9,319 nucleotides of DNA from Bacillota bacterium (GTDB lineage Bacteria; Bacillota; Clostridia; Lachnospirales; Bianqueaceae). The translations under genes were made by a program, and so were the position numbers. The first letter of the stretch is position 1; each line of letters begins with the position of its first letter. The notes below the pieces were generated by a model that ran no database searches, was not told the DNA's origin, and saw only the letters and a program-made list of their open reading frames with translations. Below are positions 8,501-9,319 of this stretch, piece by piece. The stretch spans positions 1 to 9,319 of the forward strand of contig JAFUJY010000059.1 of NCBI GenBank assembly GCA_017467985.1, written 5' to 3'.

Positions 8501-8729
8501 CTGCATCCGCCACCGCATTAATCATGTCGAACCAATCATCACCCAAATATTCCGTAATCAAACCCGAGCGGGAATGCATAAAATACCCGCCCAGTCTCAT
8601 TTCTTTCATAATACCAGCCTGCCGCAGCAATTCTTCCTTACGCAGCTCTCCGTTCCAGGCCCAGAAGGGCTTGCCCCGATACTGGGGGGACGGACCTGTA
8701 AATTCCTGCCGAATCTGTTGAATATCCAT
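5574..8729 (-). CDS. GH106-like putative glycoside hydrolase, cytoplasmic
   Basis: 1051 residues. The N-terminus resembles the GH106/alpha-L-rhamnosidase-like family (Glyco_hydro_106 type): KPFWAWNGEL (20-29), LGGYFMHSRSGL (46-57) and EAWLYDEDRWPSG (83-95) are its hallmark segments. A TIM-barrel-like catalytic region runs to about residue 460; acidic residues in FTDEP (E235) and LLSELYG (E387) are candidate catalytic acids (inference, not aligned to a structure). A Rossmann-like segment follows (about 465-620, with VIVTN and GGRVIFAGDLPRY), then beta-rich domains; the C-terminal part (about 800-1000) looks like a galactose-binding-type sandwich. No signal peptide is seen, so it should act inside the cell on imported sugars. 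Characterised GH106 enzymes release alpha-L-rhamnose, but this broad family is poorly sampled and nagA next door argues for an amino-sugar glycoside. AAAGGAG (8740-8746) lies 10 bases before ATG. It appears to be the first gene of the operon. Confidence 0.85.
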   Translation of the reverse strand: MDIQQIRQEFTGPSPQYRGKPFWAWNGELRKEELLRQAGIMKEMRLGGYFMHSRSGLITEYLGDDWFDMINAVADAAEEQGMEAWLYDEDRWPSGSAGGKVTEDPQYRRRALYVYESDPEGYAWKDDTLAVYVAKLDGINLWAYQELTQARPEIKDIEKAIGMLAAEAEKCPGQWKVLRFAIVMDAPNSNYNGNTYIDTMSRKATDRFIELTHEEYKKRCGDRLGRSIKGIFTDEPDRGHCFDNLQELDGVKSCAICWTEDIFEEFERRYGFKVRPLLPELFYRLHGEKVAPVKLHYIDLADALFVERFAKPINEWCQKNHIIFTGHVLHEDSLMNQTVSHGSLMRFYEHMEYPGVDCLGEHNRCYWIVKQLTSVARQLGQKWLLSELYGCTGWQFNFKSHKAVGDWQALFGINLRCQHLSWYTMEGESKRDYPASILHQSPWYKEYAKVEDYFARFGLVMSEGRPECDVLVINPIESVWCQAYMGWSNWIFNNSPDIAPYEERYARLFHMLADHQIDFDYGEEEMMSRLASVDENGVLRVGKAEYHTVIVTNMLTIRPSTVELLKIFMEKGGRVIFAGDLPRYVNAVASQVPAQLAEMDGALRIDFNEEALVHAVRQFSKAYVSVSNSRGETEKAVFAQVRRDFGGDALAVVVLNTDRENARKDLTLHLAVPAGCNVQEWDLETGHRYQATDCEKTGEMHIPFSLEAAGTRCFVLAKEKENLPVRKQGHVVTEQQITGMFDYDLDEPNVCVLDWVKWRWADGDWHEEAEALKADQQVRSALGIEHRGGQMLQPWFSKLNYTQEYGALELSYEFFVETLPAGDVWLAGERPELNCYKVNGVQLAYEDINDIWVDECFKRMRVPVGTLKLGRNEVTVNVMFKRTTNIEALYLVGDFGVDIDRRRRTLTAMPAKLGCDNLAEYHLPFYTGGVTYHLQPKQYQGLAEDMDRVVLSPVDWTGGCVKVQAAGKTTILGWEPYEADVTEAYQSGSPIDVTVVGTRRNVFGPLHQIPVLAESYGPRNFVTSGDGWTDDYSLLDSGLRGISIKGVKNDL
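5591..5598 (-). promoter_or_regulatory. Ribosome binding site of nagA
   Basis: AAAAGGAG on the minus strand, 6 bases before the ATG at 5584. It is a near-ideal Shine-Dalgarno site lying within the last codons of the upstream hydrolase gene, which allows coupled or independent initiation of nagA. Confidence 0.75.
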
Positions 8730-8739
8730 GAGAAATCTT

Positions 8740-8746
8740 CTCCTTT
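8740..8746 (-). promoter_or_regulatory. Ribosome binding site of the glycoside hydrolase gene
   Basis: AAAGGAG on the minus strand, 10 bases upstream of ATG at 8729. The spacing is slightly long, but no better start codon lies nearer, and the hallmark WAWNGEL segment begins about 22 residues downstream, so this start is well supported. Confidence 0.65.
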
Positions 8747-8752
8747 ATGCAA

Positions 8753-8795
8753 AAAGTCGGTGTATCCTGTAATATCTACATTATACCCCGACTTT
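8753..8795 (-). promoter_or_regulatory. 43-base imperfect palindrome: possible operator and/or weak terminator
   Basis: On the minus strand the arms read AAAGTCGGGGTAT and ATACACCGACTTT, 13 pairs with one G-A mismatch. An inner TGTA/TACA pair (8777-8780 with 8768-8771) extends the symmetry around a 5-base centre. Read from the ROK gene, it starts 38 bases past the stop codon and ends in TTTTT, of which three T are part of the stem, so it could act as a modest Rho-independent terminator. It also covers the -10 box and the predicted start of the downstream promoter, which fits an operator for a repressor. The symmetry is directly visible; which role applies is not decided by the sequence. Confidence 0.6.
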
Positions 8796-8808
8796 ATCTA
8801 AAATGCAA
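8780..8808 (-). promoter_or_regulatory. Sigma-A-like promoter for the hydrolase-nagA-MFS-M28-Sel1 operon
   Basis: The minus strand carries TTGCAT (8808-8803), a 17-base spacer and a perfect TATAAT (8785-8780). The -35 box matches the TTG of the consensus only. Transcription would begin near 8773-8775, leaving a leader of about 45 bases with the AAAGGAG site before the hydrolase ATG. This is the only gap of more than 10 bases between genes in the window, and so the best place for an operon promoter. Confidence 0.6.
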
Positions 8809-8832
8809 TTCCCAGCGATTTAGTTTTTCATT

Positions 8833-9319
8833 TTATAACAAGGCCGCACCCAATGCACCTGCATCATTTTGCAGGGTGGAGATTTCAATGCGAACCTCTT
8901 TCTTTAACTTGACCTTCAGGGGCTTCAGCAGCTTGTCGCCCTGTACGGTCACACCACCAGCCAGCACAACCGCATCCGGTCCAAAAATATTGGCATAACT
9001 CTCAATGCCCCGGGCCAGATAGTTCAAGAAACGGTCGTACACCGCCGCTGCAACGGGACACTCCTTCTCCAGTGCTGCGAAAATCACTTCGCCATTCATT
9101 ACCTTATTATTGGCAGCGTACAAACGATGCAGCTCACTCTCAGGATTGGCCTGTGCTCCTTCCACAGCATCCTGAATCAGTGCCGTCATGGAACAATACT
9201 GCTCAAGACACCCCTCCTGGCCACAGGGACAAGAACGACCGCCCTCTGTCTGCACGATCATATGACCCAGCTCGCCCATAATATTATTGTTGCGGCAGAT
9301 CTGGCGATTAATTACAATA
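8833..9319 (-). CDS. ROK-family protein (sugar kinase or repressor), C-terminal part
   Basis: The frame is open from the right edge and ends with TAA at 8833-8835, giving about 162 codons of what is usually a 300-400-residue protein; the N-terminal half is outside. An internal ATG at 9279 is not the true start, because the ROK signature continues through it and family sequence (VINRQICRNNNI) precedes it. Visible hallmarks are GELGH (9276-9262) followed by the zinc motif CPCGQEGC (9231-9208) and LEQYCS, then the C-terminal actin-fold segment ANIFGPDAVVLAGGV and a closing DAGALGAALL. ROK proteins are either ATP-dependent sugar kinases (glucose, GlcNAc, ManNAc, fructose) or NagC/Mlc-type repressors with an N-terminal winged helix; the missing half would decide. 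Beside nagA, a GlcNAc kinase or GlcNAc-responsive regulator is the leading guess. Confidence 0.9.
   Translation of the reverse strand, partial: IVINRQICRNNNIMGELGHMIVQTEGGRSCPCGQEGCLEQYCSMTALIQDAVEGAQANPESELHRLYAANNKVMNGEVIFAALEKECPVAAAVYDRFLNYLARGIESYANIFGPDAVVLAGGVTVQGDKLLKPLKVKLKKEVRIEISTLQNDAGALGAALL

Noticed and set aside
8010..8801. 263-residue ORF on the + strand
   Set aside because: It is antisense to the glycoside hydrolase, has no ribosome site or recognisable domain, and its composition is that of a reversed coding frame.
8747..8808. Direct repeat TTGCAT at 8808-8803 and 8752-8747
   Set aside because: Only six bases, one copy being the -35 box and the other next to the ribosome site; chance is a sufficient explanation in AT-rich leader DNA.
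8730..8832. Riboswitch or small RNA in the ROK-hydrolase gap
   Set aside because: The predicted leader is only about 45 bases, too short for a known aptamer, and no conserved aptamer core is seen; a promoter with palindrome explains the region better.
8833..9279. A complete 148-residue protein starting at ATG 9279
   Set aside because: The ROK signature runs through this Met and related sequence continues upstream to the edge, so this is the C-terminal part of a longer gene.

Overview
All supported genes lie on the minus strand and read from the right end of the window to the left. In transcription order they are: a ROK-family sugar kinase or regulator (cut by the right edge); a 103-base gap with a promoter-like site and a large hairpin; a 1051-residue GH106-like glycoside hydrolase without a signal peptide; N-acetylglucosamine-6-phosphate deacetylase (nagA); an MFS permease; an M28 zinc peptidase carrying a membrane hairpin; and a long Sel1-repeat protein (cut by the left edge). 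The + strand ORFs are antisense shadows. No RNA gene, CRISPR array, insertion sequence or origin was found, and no gene-free stretch exceeds about 105 bases.

The host is probably a low-to-mid GC Gram-positive anaerobe of the Clostridia (Lachnospiraceae or Oscillospiraceae type). The grounds are strong AGGAG-type ribosome sites, a sigma-A-like promoter, and a gut-style glycan locus of intracellular hydrolase, MFS permease, ROK and NagA. This is inference from style, not from a marker gene.

The five genes from the hydrolase to the Sel1 protein are packed as one transcription unit: an 11-base overlap, a 14-base overlap, a 10-base gap and a 1-base gap, with each ribosome site inside or touching the end of the gene before. 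The ROK gene is separated from them by a 43-base imperfect palindrome. A TATAAT box with a 17-base spacer to TTGCAT lies across this palindrome, and its centre falls at the predicted transcription start. It could be an operator, a weak terminator for the ROK gene, or both.

The likely joint task is use of an imported amino-sugar glycoside. The MFS permease brings in an unphosphorylated oligosaccharide, the hydrolase cleaves it in the cytoplasm, a ROK kinase could phosphorylate the released GlcNAc, and NagA deacetylates GlcNAc-6-P to glucosamine-6-P. No nagB is visible. The two last genes, a membrane-anchored M28 peptidase and a Sel1-repeat protein with an internal long-range duplication, do not belong to the usual nag pathway and are the least expected part of the locus.
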